From Candidatus Hydrogenedentota bacterium (GTDB taxonomy: Bacteria; Hydrogenedentota; Hydrogenedentia; Hydrogenedentales; SLHB01): 64,000 nt of DNA. Below are positions 8,538-18,714 of this stretch, in pieces (position 1 is the stretch's first letter; each line of letters starts with the position of its first letter). The notes under the pieces were generated by a model, which worked only from the letters and a program-made list of their open reading frames with translations, was not told the DNA's origin and ran no database searches. The stretch lies in assembly GCA_020848835.1 (NCBI GenBank), contig JADLHJ010000072.1, positions 60,239 through 124,238 of the forward strand. The letters run 5' to 3'. The position numbers and the translations under genes were made by a program.

Positions 8538-8592
8538 TTGGCGTGCGATTGATAAGTTCTCTATAAACATGTTAATCTTTCTATATGAACAT
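8538..8592 (+). promoter_or_regulatory. Promoter with overlapping DeoR-type half-sites
   Basis: TTGGCG (8538-8543), 18-bp spacer, TATAAA (8562-8567) forms a sigma70-like promoter 53 bp before ATG 8620. The -10 box is inside TATAAACAT (8562-8570), identical to the half-site of the palindrome at 222-244. A second direct half-site, TATGAACAT (8584-8592), lies 22 bp further on, about two helical turns. A repressor here would cover the -10 box and the start of transcription. Confidence 0.5.
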
Positions 8593-8619
8593 ATCGCCAA
8601 TGACAATAGGAGACTTCTC

Positions 8620-10014
8620 ATGGGCACCTATGATCCCGGCAAATACCATGTCGATCTCGACCGCATTCCGAATATCAACGAATCGCCCGGCCCCAAAAGC
8701 AGAGAACTGCATGCGCGCGCCTCAAAATACTTCCGCGGCTTATCGGGTCAGGTACGTTTGTTTCCGGTGGCGTTTGAATCCGGCGAAGGGTGTGTTCTGC
8801 GCGATGTCGACGGTAACCAATACATCGATTTTTCCAGCGGTATATACGTCACTACGCTTGGGCATTGCCACCCGAAAGTCTCTGAAGCTGTCGCCCAGTA
8901 TGCAAAAACACTCATGAATTGCCACGACTTTACGACCGAAATAAAAGTCCGTCTGATCGAAAAAATCGTGGAGATTATGCCCGCCGACCTTGAGGGGATT
9001 CAGCTCTACGATAGCGGCACGACTGCGGTGGAAGCGGCACTGCGTACGTGCCGCGCCGCGACAGGCAAGACAGAGTTCATCAGTTGTTATCGTGACTTTC
9101 ATGGCAAGAGCGGCCACGCTGTCAGTCTTGCAAACATGACCAAATTTAGCGGGACGGGCCGCAGCCAGGGCTTCTACATGGTGCCGCGACCGGACACCTA
9201 TCGTCCGCTTTGGAGACGTGCTGACGGTTCCCTCGACACGGAAGCCTATCTCGATTTCTACGATACGTTCATAAAAGAATCTACAACAGGTCAAATCGCA
9301 GCGTTCGTGTTGGAACCGATTCAGGGCTGGGGCGGGAGCGTGATGCCGCCGGACGATTTCTTCCCCAAGCTGCGTACCTTCTGCGATGCGCGGGGTATTC
9401 TATTGGTTGCCGATGAGGTGCTCACCGGCATTGGCCGCACCGGCGACTGGTTGTGCACGAATCATTGGAATACCGTGCCGGATGTGGCAACGCTCGGCAA
9501 AGGATTTGGAAACGGTTTCCCGGTGACGGCAATGGTAGTGCGCGCGCCCTACGCGGACGCGGTAGACAAAATCAGCGCATCGACCAGCTACGGCGGCAAT
9601 CCGATGGCCTGCGCTGCCGCGCTTGCGAGCATCGAGGTGATCGAAGAGGAAGGCTTACTCGCACATGCGCAACACCTTGAAGAGCTGTTCATCGAGCGCA
9701 TGGCCGATTGGCCGAGGCGTTATCCGATTGTAGGCCACACGCGCGCGAAAGGTTGCCTGCTTGGCGTGGAACTCGTCAAAGACCAAGGGACAAAAGAACC
9801 TTTCGACGAGGCGGGCAAACTTGTTTATCAAAAGGCGTTTGCAAGAGGTCTCGCCTGGATTCCCGCGGGACACATTCTTCGCATGAGTCCGCCCATCATC
9901 ATGCCCGACGATGTTGCGATGAAGGGTATGGACATTATCGAAGAATCGATCGCGGAAGTCGCGGCCGAGTTTGGATACAGCGCGAGTCGCGCTCCCTTGG
10001 CGGCAACCGCGTAG
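8620..10014 (+). CDS. Class III (GabT/OAT-like) PLP aminotransferase
   Basis: 464 residues. ATG 8620 is chosen because AGGAGA lies 7 bp upstream and the family's N-terminus fits; an upstream in-frame extension is noncoding. Motifs in order: YIDFSSGIYVTTLGHCHPKV (N-terminal substrate region), DSGTTAVEAALRTCR (about 131-145, PLP phosphate binding), FHGKSGHAVS, VLEPIQGWGG (230-239), LLVADEVLTGIGRTG (Asp265 pairs with the PLP ring nitrogen) and TLGKGFGNGFP with the Schiff-base Lys294. It transfers an amino group between an omega-amino compound or amino sugar derivative and a 2-oxo acid. It starts an apparent two-gene unit with the Gfo/Idh dehydrogenase 55 bp downstream and is under the operator-like sites. 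Substrate unknown. Confidence 0.88.
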   Translation: MGTYDPGKYHVDLDRIPNINESPGPKSRELHARASKYFRGLSGQVRLFPVAFESGEGCVLRDVDGNQYIDFSSGIYVTTLGHCHPKVSEAVAQYAKTLMNCHDFTTEIKVRLIEKIVEIMPADLEGIQLYDSGTTAVEAALRTCRAATGKTEFISCYRDFHGKSGHAVSLANMTKFSGTGRSQGFYMVPRPDTYRPLWRRADGSLDTEAYLDFYDTFIKESTTGQIAAFVLEPIQGWGGSVMPPDDFFPKLRTFCDARGILLVADEVLTGIGRTGDWLCTNHWNTVPDVATLGKGFGNGFPVTAMVVRAPYADAVDKISASTSYGGNPMACAAALASIEVIEEEGLLAHAQHLEELFIERMADWPRRYPIVGHTRAKGCLLGVELVKDQGTKEPFDEAGKLVYQKAFARGLAWIPAGHILRMSPPIIMPDDVAMKGMDIIEESIAEVAAEFGYSASRAPLAATA

Positions 10015-10069
10015 ACGATGTGAACGTCGCAATGCGATATGAGATGATTGCATTTTTCGGGAGATCGCG

Positions 10070-11236
10070 GTGAAAACGCTTCGTGTGGGAATTATCGGGC
10101 TCGGTTTTATCGGTAAGGTGCACGCGTACGGTTACACGACACTGCCATTTTATTACGACAAACTGGGTGTGCGCGGACGGATTACGCACGTGTGCACCAG
10201 CAAGCCCGAGACCGCAGAGGCCGGGCGCGCCCAACTCGGTGCAGAGGTCGCCACAACGGAGTATCGCGCAATCACCGAGAATCCCGAGATCGACGTGGTA
10301 AATATCTGCACGCCCAATCATCTGCATAAAGACGCGCTTCTCTCGGCCATGCAGCACCAGAAACACATCTACTGCGACAAACCGCTCGTGGTGAATATGC
10401 GGGAAGCGGAGGAGATCGTCGCGGCGCTGTCGGCGTACAAAGCCACCGCGCAAATGACGCTGCAATGCCGTTTCTTCCCTGCTGTAATGCGCGCAAAGCA
10501 GCTCATCGACGAAGGGTTCGTTGGGCGCGTATTGGAATTTCGCGCCACCTATCTTCATGCGGGCAGTGCAAGCCCGAGTGCACCGTTGCGCTGGAAACTT
10601 TCCGCGGAAGCTGGTGGTGGCGTCATTAACGATCTCGCATCGCACATTCTGGATCTAATTCACCACTTGTTGGGTGACTATGATGCAATCGTTGCAGACA
10701 CTCAGATCGCCTACGCAGAACGGCCAAGCTCGGCGGATCCTTCGCGCAAGGTGAAAGTCGATGCGGAAGATTGCGTGATGCTGCTTGCACGCATGACCAG
10801 CGGCGCACTCGGCACGATCGAGGCGACGAAAATTGCGACAGGCACTGAAGATGAAGTGCGCTTTGAGATACATGGCGAGAAAGGCGCGTTGCGCTTTAAC
10901 AGCATGGACCCGCATTTTCTTGAGGCTTTCGACATGAGTGCCGCTGCCGCACCCATCGGCGGTATGCAAGGTTGGACACGCATCGCCACGGGCCAACGAT
11001 TCCCCGCTCCCGCAAGCGCGTTTCCTGGTCCCAAATTCAGCATCGGCTGGATGCGCGTCCACGCAGCGTGCCTTGCAAACTTCCTTCACGCGATCGATGG
11101 CGGTGAGAAAGGAGACCCTGGGCTAGATCAGGGCATCTACGTACAATACTTATTGGATCGGGTACGCGCGTCGAACAATTCGAAAGGTTGGGTGAAGTGC
11201 GACAACCCTAAATCAGTTTTGTCCGCAGGAAGATAG
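10070..11236 (+). CDS. Gfo/Idh/MocA-family NAD(P)-dependent oxidoreductase
   Basis: 388 residues from GTG 10070, which follows GGGAGA. RVGIIGLGFIGKVHAYGY is the N-terminal Rossmann GxGxxG motif. VNICTPNHLHKDALLSAM and IYCDKPLVVNMREAEEI are the typical family segments; the EKP-type motif appears here as CDKPL and holds the catalytic Lys. GGGVINDLASHILDLIHHLLG carries the usual D-x-x-x-H catalytic pair. It oxidises or epimerises a sugar or cyclitol. It closes the sugar island and is in the same direction and unit as the aminotransferase. A 216-bp gap follows before the nuo operon. Confidence 0.87.
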   Translation: MKTLRVGIIGLGFIGKVHAYGYTTLPFYYDKLGVRGRITHVCTSKPETAEAGRAQLGAEVATTEYRAITENPEIDVVNICTPNHLHKDALLSAMQHQKHIYCDKPLVVNMREAEEIVAALSAYKATAQMTLQCRFFPAVMRAKQLIDEGFVGRVLEFRATYLHAGSASPSAPLRWKLSAEAGGGVINDLASHILDLIHHLLGDYDAIVADTQIAYAERPSSADPSRKVKVDAEDCVMLLARMTSGALGTIEATKIATGTEDEVRFEIHGEKGALRFNSMDPHFLEAFDMSAAAAPIGGMQGWTRIATGQRFPAPASAFPGPKFSIGWMRVHAACLANFLHAIDGGEKGDPGLDQGIYVQYLLDRVRASNNSKGWVKCDNPKSVLSAGR

Positions 11237-11365
11237 ATTCAAAGGCAGTCGCGCTTACCGCACTATTTAAGCACCATCCCGCATTTACTCATTGCTCAAC
11301 GTCCTGGATTCTGCATTCTTGGATAAAAACGCGCGCCCTCTTAATCGTGACAAGAATCACAATAG

Positions 11366-11394
11366 TTGAAATCGGCTTGCTGGCCTTGTTAAAC
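11366..11394 (+). promoter_or_regulatory. Weak candidate promoter for the nuo operon
   Basis: The 216-bp gap between 10070-11236 and nuoA holds TTGAAA (11366-11371), 17-bp spacer, TTAAAC (11389-11394), about 60 bp before ATG 11453. The -10 match is only 3 of 6, so this is a guess based mainly on position. Confidence 0.25.
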
Positions 11395-11452
11395 TTACCT
11401 TGTACCGCATCTTTTGCAAGGCTTCGCGGTGGAAATTAGGTAGTGTCACGCT

Positions 11453-11827
11453 ATGGACGGGGACACCGCAGTAGTGGTGTTTTGGCCGATTGGGGTATAT
11501 TTTTTGGCTGTGCTGGGTGTTGTGTCCAGCATGGTGATCGGTTCCTATTTTCTCGGCTCAAAAAACCGGAACCGAAAAAACACTCAACCCTACGAATCCG
11601 GCATCGCTTCCACAGGCTCCGCCCGCGTGCGGCTTTCCGCCGACTTCTATTTGTTTGCTATGTTCTTTGTGATATTTGACTTAGAGGCGGTGTTTGTTTA
11701 CTCGTGGGCAATTGCCGTACGGGATTTGGGTTGGGTCGCCTACGGACAGGTTCTCTTCTTTGTGGGCGCCGTCGTGTCATCTTTAATTTACCTTTGGCGC
11801 GTCGGCGCGCTTGAATCGAAGCGATAA
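11453..11827 (+). CDS. nuoA: NADH-quinone oxidoreductase subunit A
   Basis: 124 residues with three membrane helices. The first helix is followed by a loop with [20 protein letters not shown], matching the conserved NuoA sequence (K.xPYEsGi.p.g.ar.rf) with the quinone-tunnel loop. [22 protein letters not shown] carries the conserved Asp-Glu pair of helix 2. It is a membrane-arm subunit at the junction with the peripheral arm and the first gene of the 13-gene nuo operon. Confidence 0.95.
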   Translation: MDGDTAVVVFWPIGVYFLAVLGVVSSMVIGSYFLGSKNRNRKNTQPYESGIASTGSARVRLSADFYLFAMFFVIFDLEAVFVYSWAIAVRDLGWVAYGQVLFFVGAVVSSLIYLWRVGALESKR

Positions 11828-11834
11828 ATCAACC

Positions 11835-12467
11835 ATGAACTGGTCGCTAACCAAACCAACGGGTGAAACCACAGGCGGGGCACCGTCTCTCCAAACGGCA
11901 GTACAACAGAGCCTAGTCCTTACCCGGCTCCAAGATCTGGTGAGTTGGGGTAGGAAAAACTCGATCTGGCCCTTCAATTTTGGCCTTTCTTGCTGCTTTG
12001 TGGAGATGGCCACCAGCTTGACCAGCAAGTACGATCTTGCGCGCTTCGGTGCGGAGGTCATCCGCGCGACACCGCGCGAGGCGGACGTGATGGTTGTCGC
12101 GGGAACGGTCTTCATCAAAGTTGCGCCAGTGGTGCGGCAGCTTTACGACCAGATGATGGAACCGCGCTGGGTGATCTCGATGGGCGCGTGCGCAAATTCC
12201 GGCGGTATGTACGACATCTACAGCGTCGTGCAGGGTGTGGACAAGTTTCTTCCGGTAGATGTTTACGTGCCCGGCTGTCCCCCGCGTCCCGAAGCGTTCA
12301 TGGAAGCCCTTACCTTATTGCAAGACACCATCGGCAAAGAACGGCGTCCCTTGAGTTGGACTGTTGGTCCGCAGGGTGTAGTTGTGCCAGAGCGCCCATG
12401 TCAACGGGACTTGAAACGCGACGTGCGCACGAAAGCCAGCGACCTGCGCACCATCGATTCGATCTGA
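11835..12467 (+). CDS. nuoB: NADH-quinone oxidoreductase subunit B (cluster N2)
   Basis: 210 residues from ATG 11835; TTG 11811 would overlap nuoA. The four N2 [4Fe-4S] ligands are visible: the tandem Cys53-Cys54 in GLSCCFVEM, Cys119 in GACANSGG and Cys148 in PGCPPRPE. The C-terminal tail (about residues 185-210, charged) is longer than in many NuoB proteins. It passes electrons from the N-chain to quinone. Confidence 0.96.
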   Translation: MNWSLTKPTGETTGGAPSLQTAVQQSLVLTRLQDLVSWGRKNSIWPFNFGLSCCFVEMATSLTSKYDLARFGAEVIRATPREADVMVVAGTVFIKVAPVVRQLYDQMMEPRWVISMGACANSGGMYDIYSVVQGVDKFLPVDVYVPGCPPRPEAFMEALTLLQDTIGKERRPLSWTVGPQGVVVPERPCQRDLKRDVRTKASDLRTIDSI

Positions 12468-12492
12468 CGCGATCACGTCAAAGTTAGAGAAT

Positions 12493-14247
12493 ATGTCTAC
12501 CAGCACACTTACCATAGCGGAAGAATTGCAAGAACGGTTCGGGCCCGCTGTGTTTGGCGTGCAGGAAACGCGTGACGGAATTCCGACTATTTGGGTAGAT
12601 GCAGCTTCAATAAAGGACATCATGTCTTTTCTGAAGTCCGGCGTTTCAGATCCGTATGCGATGCTCTACGACTTGAGCGTGATCGACGAACGTGTCCGCA
12701 TGGATCGCGAACAACATTATCACGTGGCGAGCTACACTGTTTTTTATCATCTCGTGTCGTTTGGCAGGAATGAAGACATCCGAATCAAAGTCGCGCCAAC
12801 GGGTGTGACGCCGGCCGTCGATTCGATCACGAGCGTTTTTCCGGCTGCGAATTGGTATGAGCGTGAAGCCTGGGACATGTACGGCGTGCGCTTCAACGGC
12901 CACCCAAACTTGCGCCGAATCCTAATGCCAAACACGTGGACCGGACATCCCCTTCGAAAAGATCATCCTGCGCGGGCCACGGAGATCGAGCCGTTCCAAT
13001 TGCCGGATGAAAAGCTTCAGCGCGAACAGGATGCGATGATGTTTCGCCCTGAAGAGTGGGGACTTTCACGCGGCACGGACGAGTTCGATTACATGTTCCT
13101 GAACCTCGGCCCGCACCATCCCGGAACGCATGGACTCTTGCGAATCATCCTCCAGCTTGACGGCGAAGAAATTGTCGAGGCAATACCAGACATAGGATAT
13201 CACCACCGCGGCGCGGAAAAGATGGGCGAGCGCCAGACCTGGCACACGTTCATTCCCTACACCGATCGCATCGACTACCTCAGCGGCGTGATGAATAATC
13301 TCGCATACTTGCTCGCGGTGGAAAAACTGGCCGGCATCGAAGTGCCGCCGCGCTCACAAGTGATCCGGGTAATGATGTCGGAGCTGTTCCGCATCGCGAG
13401 CCACCTGGTTTGGTACGGAACATTCGCGCAGGACCTTGGCGCGCTCTCCCCCACGTTTTTCATGTTCAACGATCGCGAGAAAATCCTCGGCATCGTTGAA
13501 GCGATCTGCGGCGGCCGCATGCACCCTAGCTGGTTCCGCATCGGCGGCGTTGCGCATGATTTGCCGAAGAACTGGGACAAACCGATTCGCGATTTCATTG
13601 CGTACTTCCCGCCACGCATTAAAGACTATGACAACGCGTTGATGAAGAATCGCATTTTCAAGAGTCGTGCGATGGGAATCGGCGCGTATAACGTGAAAGA
13701 AGCGATCGAGTGGGGCGTCACCGGACCTGGATTGCGCGCCTGCGGATACGACTGGGATTTCCGCAAGAAACGCCCCTACTCCGGATTCGAAAATTTTGAG
13801 TTTGATGTGCCGCTCGCCGAGAAAGGCGATTGCTATGCACGCGCGCAAGTGCGCATCGAAGAAATGCGGCAGAGCCTGCGCATTATCGAGCAGTGCGTGA
13901 ACAACATGCCCGAGGGCGCGTATAAGTCCGAGCATCCACTCACGACGCCCCCGCGCAAAGACCGCACGATGCACGATATCGAAACGTTAATTAATCACTT
14001 CTTGAATGTAAGCTGGGGACCGATCATTCCAGCGGGTGAAGCGTTCTTTGGAATCGAAGCCAGCAAAGGGGCCTATGGCTACTATCTCATCAGCGACGGG
14101 AACACGATGTCGTATCGCACGCGCATTCGCACGCCATCGTTCCCGCACATGCAGATGTTGCCGCTTCTGAGCCGTGGAGTAACGGTGTCGGACCTGCTCG
14201 CGATTCTGGGAAGTATGGATTACGTGTTGGCGGACGTGGACAGATAG
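12493..14247 (+). CDS. nuoCD: NADH-quinone oxidoreductase fused subunit C/D
   Basis: 584 residues. Residues about 1-175 are the NuoC (30 kDa) domain, with [18 protein letters not shown] followed by [17 protein letters not shown]. Residues about 195-584 are NuoD (49 kDa), beginning [17 protein letters not shown], with [20 protein letters not shown] and the C-terminal ending [12 protein letters not shown]. Such a C-D fusion is known from Enterobacteria and several other phyla. NuoD forms the quinone pocket together with NuoB. It lies 25 bp after nuoB; the next gene starts at the base right after its stop codon. Confidence 0.96.
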   Translation: MSTSTLTIAEELQERFGPAVFGVQETRDGIPTIWVDAASIKDIMSFLKSGVSDPYAMLYDLSVIDERVRMDREQHYHVASYTVFYHLVSFGRNEDIRIKVAPTGVTPAVDSITSVFPAANWYEREAWDMYGVRFNGHPNLRRILMPNTWTGHPLRKDHPARATEIEPFQLPDEKLQREQDAMMFRPEEWGLSRGTDEFDYMFLNLGPHHPGTHGLLRIILQLDGEEIVEAIPDIGYHHRGAEKMGERQTWHTFIPYTDRIDYLSGVMNNLAYLLAVEKLAGIEVPPRSQVIRVMMSELFRIASHLVWYGTFAQDLGALSPTFFMFNDREKILGIVEAICGGRMHPSWFRIGGVAHDLPKNWDKPIRDFIAYFPPRIKDYDNALMKNRIFKSRAMGIGAYNVKEAIEWGVTGPGLRACGYDWDFRKKRPYSGFENFEFDVPLAEKGDCYARAQVRIEEMRQSLRIIEQCVNNMPEGAYKSEHPLTTPPRKDRTMHDIETLINHFLNVSWGPIIPAGEAFFGIEASKGAYGYYLISDGNTMSYRTRIRTPSFPHMQMLPLLSRGVTVSDLLAILGSMDYVLADVDR

Positions 14248-14712
14248 ATGTTGAGCGACGCACTGAAAAGGGAAATTGAATCGCATATCCACGAGCCGGA
14301 GCACCGGGCGGCCGCGTGCACGGAAGCGCTACGTATTGTGCAGCGCGAACGCGGCTGGATCGATGACGAGAGTATCCGTGACATCGCGGAGTTTTTGACG
14401 ATGACGCCACACGAGCTTGACGGCGTCGCGACCTTCTTTAATTTGATTCACCGGCGTCCCGTTGGCAGAAACGTCATTCGCATCTGCTCCAGCGTGAGTT
14501 GTTGGGTGTTGGGTTATGACAAGCTGCGCGATGCACTGCAAAAGAAATTGGAAATCAAGCCCGGCCAGACGACAGCCGATCAGCGTTTTACATTGATTCC
14601 AAATCAATGCCTGGGTTGTTGCGATCACGGGCCCGCATTGATGGTGAATGGCGATTTGCATCGTGACGTCGATCCCGATCGACTGGACGATGTTTTGAAC
14701 AGGTACGCATAA
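14248..14712 (+). CDS. nuoE: NADH-quinone oxidoreductase subunit E
   Basis: 154 residues with a thioredoxin-like [2Fe-2S] domain. The four ligands of cluster N1a are Cys80 and Cys85 (CSSVSC) and Cys121 and Cys125 (CLGCC). The N-terminal helical part reads RAAACTEALRIVQRERGWI. The start codon directly follows the nuoCD stop codon. It is the peripheral partner of NuoF. Confidence 0.95.
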   Translation: MLSDALKREIESHIHEPEHRAAACTEALRIVQRERGWIDDESIRDIAEFLTMTPHELDGVATFFNLIHRRPVGRNVIRICSSVSCWVLGYDKLRDALQKKLEIKPGQTTADQRFTLIPNQCLGCCDHGPALMVNGDLHRDVDPDRLDDVLNRYA

Positions 14713-15990
14713 GTGAGCGAGCGTCCACTAACAGAACACATCCCCACTGACGGCTCTGCGCTCTCGTTGAAAGACTACGAGCGCGTGGGCGGTTATGCGG
14801 CCGTGCGCACAGCGCTGGGCGGATTGCAGCCAGCAGACGTGACGCAATGCGTGAAGGACGCGGGGTTGCGCGGGCGCGGTGGCGCTGGCTTCCCCACGGG
14901 CGTCAAGTGGGCATTGGTTCCGATGGGGCCAGAAGCGGCGAAACCAAAGTACCTTGTGGTAAACGCGGATGAAATGGAGCCGGGTACCTTTAAGGACCGC
15001 TGGTTACTCGAAGGCAATCCTCATCAATTGATCGAAGGAATCATTCTCGCATCCTTCGCGATTCAGGCGGAAATCTCATACATCTTCCTTCGCGGCGAAT
15101 ACACCGTCGCGCAGGAGCGCATTGAACACGCGCTTCATGAAGCGTACGAAGCCGGGTACCTCGGCGAGAATATTCTCGGCAGCGGGTTCAATCTCGGCAC
15201 GTATTTGCACATGAGCATTGGCCGCTACATTTGCGGGGAAGAGACCGCACTCTTGAACGCGCTCGAAGGCAAACGCGCCACGCCACGCACGAAGCCGCCA
15301 TTCCCGCAAATCAGCGGACTATGGGGCAAGCCGACGATCGTGAACAACGTCGAAACGTTGTGCAATATCCCCCACATCATCAATAAAGGTGCGGACTGGT
15401 ATAAGAGCGTCAGTAAAACGCCCAATGGCGGCACGAAACTTTATGGTGTCAGTGGGAAAGTGAAGAAACCCGGCCTGTGGGAATTGCCACTCGGCGCCAC
15501 TGTAGGCGAACTCATGGACCTTGCAGGCGGCATGCGCGATGGACTTGCGCTCCGCGGCATCATTCCCGGCGGCGCCTCCACGGACTTCCTTGGGCCGGAA
15601 CACCTCGAACTTCAGATGGACTTTGATACCGTGCCGAAGGCCGGAAGCCGCATGGGCACCGGCACGATGATTATCCTCGACGACAAGACCTGCCCCGTGG
15701 GAATGATCCGCAACCTCACGCAATTCTTCTCGCAAGAATCCTGCGGCTGGTGTACGCCTTGCCGTGATGGTTTGCCTTGGCTGGAAAAAACTTTGGCAGC
15801 AATCGATGAAGGCAGCGGCGTACCGGACGATATCAATCATTTAAAGCGGCACGTGAAATTGTTGGGTCCTGGAATGACGTTTTGCGCACTGGCTCCCGGT
15901 GCCATGGCGCCGCTGGGTAGCGCGCTCACGCGGTTTGCAGAAGACTTCGAGCGGCACATCCGCGAAAAGCGCTGCCCTTGGAAGAACTAG
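14713..15990 (+). CDS. nuoF: NADH-quinone oxidoreductase subunit F (NADH/FMN site)
   Basis: 425 residues from GTG 14713, directly after the nuoE stop. GLRGRGGAGFPTGVKWAL is the FMN/NADH glycine-rich loop. YICGEETALLNALEG and the GxPRxKPPFP-type segment (RATPRTKPPFP) follow. Ligands of cluster N3 are in ESCGWCTPCRDG plus the later Cys in TFCALAPGA. It oxidises NADH. Confidence 0.96.
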   Translation: MSERPLTEHIPTDGSALSLKDYERVGGYAAVRTALGGLQPADVTQCVKDAGLRGRGGAGFPTGVKWALVPMGPEAAKPKYLVVNADEMEPGTFKDRWLLEGNPHQLIEGIILASFAIQAEISYIFLRGEYTVAQERIEHALHEAYEAGYLGENILGSGFNLGTYLHMSIGRYICGEETALLNALEGKRATPRTKPPFPQISGLWGKPTIVNNVETLCNIPHIINKGADWYKSVSKTPNGGTKLYGVSGKVKKPGLWELPLGATVGELMDLAGGMRDGLALRGIIPGGASTDFLGPEHLELQMDFDTVPKAGSRMGTGTMIILDDKTCPVGMIRNLTQFFSQESCGWCTPCRDGLPWLEKTLAAIDEGSGVPDDINHLKRHVKLLGPGMTFCALAPGAMAPLGSALTRFAEDFERHIREKRCPWKN

Positions 15991-15993
15991 CAC

Positions 15994-18714
15994 ATGGCCA
16001 TTATCTACATAGACGGTAAGCCGCTCGAGACGCAGGACGGGCAAAACCTGCTGGAAGCGTGCATCGAACTGGGCCTGAACGTGCCTTACTTCTGTTGGCA
16101 CCCGGCGCTGGGTTCCGTCGGGGCGTGCCGTCAATGCGCGGTGAAACAATACCGCGACGAGAATGACAAGCAGGGCCGGCTCGTTATGTCGTGCATGACT
16201 CTCGTGACGGACGGCATGCGTATCTCCGTGGATGAAAGCGAGTCGAAAGACTTTCGCGCGAACATCATTGATTGGATGATGACCAATCACCCGCACGATT
16301 GTCCGGTCTGCGACGAAGGCGGTGAGTGTCATTTGCAGGACATGACACTCATGACCGGCCACAATTACCGCACGTACCGCTTCAAGAAGAAAACGTACGT
16401 CAATCAGAATCTTGGGCCGTTTATCAATCATGAAATGAACCGCTGCATTCAGTGCTACCGCTGCGTGCGGTATTACAAGGACTACGCGGGCGGCCACGAT
16501 TTGGACGCTTTTGCATCGCACAACCACGTGTATTTCGGCCGCCACGAAGACGGCGTGCTTGAAAGCGAATTCAGCGGCAATCTTGTCGAGGTGTGCCCGA
16601 CGGGTGTGTTTACCGACAAGACGTTAAAGGAACACTTTACGCGGCGCTGGGACTACACAACCGCGCCTTCCGTTTGCGTGCACTGCGCGCTGGGCTGCAA
16701 CATCACACCGGGCGAACGCTACGGAAAGCTGCGCCGCATTCGCAATCGCTATAACCGTTCCGTAAACGGCTACTTCCTTTGCGATCGTGGTCGTTATGGG
16801 TACGAGTTCGTCAATAGCGACAAACGTCCGAAGGCGCCGCTAAAGCGCCAGATGATCGATGGCAAGCCCGTGCATGTTCCCATGACGCGCGACGAGGCGT
16901 TGAGCGAAATTGGCAAGTTCTTCAGCAACGGTTCGAAGGCAATCGGTATCGGTTCCCCGCGCGCATCGCTCGAAGCGAATTTTGCTTTACGCGCGCTGGT
17001 AGGTGCAGAGAATTTTTATCTAGGCCTTTCTAAGGCGGACGGCAAATTACTTTCTGCCGTACTGGAAATTGTGCTGAGTGGTCCCGCGCGCCAACCGAGC
17101 CTCGGCGAATTGAAGGACCACGATGCGGTATTGATTCTGGGCGAAGATATGACAAATGTCGCGCCAATCGCCGCATTAAATATTCGCCAGTCAGTAAACA
17201 ACCAACCGCGCGCCAATGCGAAGGCGATGGGCATTCCCGAGTGGAATGACCTGCCCGTGCGCCGCGCGATGGATACGGATAGAGGCCCGCTGTTCATCGC
17301 ATCGGTTGCCCCCACAAGACTCGACGACGTCGCTACACAAACGTTTCATGCGACGCCAGATGGCATCGCGTCGTTAGGTTTCGCCATTGCGAACTTTATC
17401 GATCCGCAATCGCCCGCAGCAAATGTATCCGGAGAAGTCCGCGCACTGGCGCAACAAATCGCGACAGCGCTGCAATCTGCCCAAAAGCCTCTGGTCGTTT
17501 CCGGTCCTTCCTGCCGCAGCGAGGCGGTGATTCAAGCGGCCGCGAACATCGCATGGGCACTGTGCCGTAAGGCAAAACCCGCAGGGATCTATTTCGCCGC
17601 GCCCGAATCTAACAGCGTTGGCCTGGGACTTTTCGGCGGCGCGAACATCGAGAATGCGGCGGAAGCCTTGCGCAAAGGCGGTGCCGATACCCTGGTTGTG
17701 CTCGAAAACGATTTGTATCGGCGAGTACCTGCCGCGCTTGTGGACGAACTACTTTCGCTGGCAAAGCATGTGCTCGTCGTTGACCATCAATACAGCGCGA
17801 CAGCACAGAAAGCCGAGTACGTATTACCGGGCGCGACGTTCGCCGAAGGCGACGGCACACTCGTGAACAACATCGGCCGCGCGCAGCGCATGATGCAAGT
17901 ATTCAATCCTGAAGGGGAAATTACTGAAAGCTGGCGTTGGTTGCGCCGTTTGCGTGCGGCATCTGGCAAAGGCCGCGAAGACGAATGGATCAGTTTTGAC
18001 TCGTTCCTTCACGCACTTGTGGCGGAAATCCCCGCATTTAGCCACATTCTTGATGCAGCGCCGACCGCCGCATTTCGCGTCGGTGGCCTAAAGATCCCGC
18101 GGCAGTCACACCGCTACAGCGGCCGAACCGCGATGAAGGCAAACGTAGCTGTTAGCGAGACGGGTGTCACCGCCGATCCGGACTCCCCCATGTCCTTCTC
18201 TATGGAAGGCTTTTCCATGATGACGCCAGCGGCACTCATGTCGTCCTTCTGGACGCCCGGTTGGAACTCCGCGCAATCGATCACGCGTTTTCAGGAAGAA
18301 GTGAACGGTCCTTTGGAAGGCGGCGATCCGGGCGTGCGCTTGATTGAGCCGCAACCAGACTCTGCTGTTCCTTACTTTGACGCCGTTGAAACAAACGAAT
18401 CGCATGATGCTGCATGGACGGCACTGCCCCTGTATCACATCTACGGCTCGGAAGAGCTTAGCGCAAGCTCACCCGCAGTGGCGGAATTGTCTCCCAAACC
18501 GTATGCAATGCTGCATTCGGACGATGCCCGCGCGCGCGGGTTGTTGGATGGCGACGCCGTCACGGTGAAGATTGACGGCCAGGAAATTTCAACATCGCTC
18601 AAAACAAACGACACGATGGCGCGAGGCGTTGTTTGCCTACCCGCTGGATTAGAGGACGCGCCGTATATCGAATTTCCCGCGGCCGCTGAAATATTGCGGA
18701 GCGTGACGTCATGA
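15994..18714 (+). CDS. nuoG: NADH-quinone oxidoreductase subunit G
   Basis: 906 residues. The N-terminal ferredoxin domain (about 1-80) has [2Fe-2S] ligands in [18 protein letters not shown]. It is followed by the His-ligated [4Fe-4S] motif in [19 protein letters not shown], a second [4Fe-4S] site in [14 protein letters not shown] plus EVCPTG, and CVHCALGCN with a later Cys, the extra cluster N7 motif at the start of the molybdopterin-like domain. The rest is a MopB-type fold with no sign of substrate activity. Its last codons overlap the start of nuoH by 4 bp. Confidence 0.95.
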   Translation: MAIIYIDGKPLETQDGQNLLEACIELGLNVPYFCWHPALGSVGACRQCAVKQYRDENDKQGRLVMSCMTLVTDGMRISVDESESKDFRANIIDWMMTNHPHDCPVCDEGGECHLQDMTLMTGHNYRTYRFKKKTYVNQNLGPFINHEMNRCIQCYRCVRYYKDYAGGHDLDAFASHNHVYFGRHEDGVLESEFSGNLVEVCPTGVFTDKTLKEHFTRRWDYTTAPSVCVHCALGCNITPGERYGKLRRIRNRYNRSVNGYFLCDRGRYGYEFVNSDKRPKAPLKRQMIDGKPVHVPMTRDEALSEIGKFFSNGSKAIGIGSPRASLEANFALRALVGAENFYLGLSKADGKLLSAVLEIVLSGPARQPSLGELKDHDAVLILGEDMTNVAPIAALNIRQSVNNQPRANAKAMGIPEWNDLPVRRAMDTDRGPLFIASVAPTRLDDVATQTFHATPDGIASLGFAIANFIDPQSPAANVSGEVRALAQQIATALQSAQKPLVVSGPSCRSEAVIQAAANIAWALCRKAKPAGIYFAAPESNSVGLGLFGGANIENAAEALRKGGADTLVVLENDLYRRVPAALVDELLSLAKHVLVVDHQYSATAQKAEYVLPGATFAEGDGTLVNNIGRAQRMMQVFNPEGEITESWRWLRRLRAASGKGREDEWISFDSFLHALVAEIPAFSHILDAAPTAAFRVGGLKIPRQSHRYSGRTAMKANVAVSETGVTADPDSPMSFSMEGFSMMTPAALMSSFWTPGWNSAQSITRFQEEVNGPLEGGDPGVRLIEPQPDSAVPYFDAVETNESHDAAWTALPLYHIYGSEELSASSPAVAELSPKPYAMLHSDDARARGLLDGDAVTVKIDGQEISTSLKTNDTMARGVVCLPAGLEDAPYIEFPAAAEILRSVTS

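Noticed and set aside
15841..16545. 234-codon minus-strand open frame over nuoF/nuoG
   Set aside because: It lies opposite conserved Fe-S motifs of NuoG; codon bias of the true gene creates the open antisense frame.
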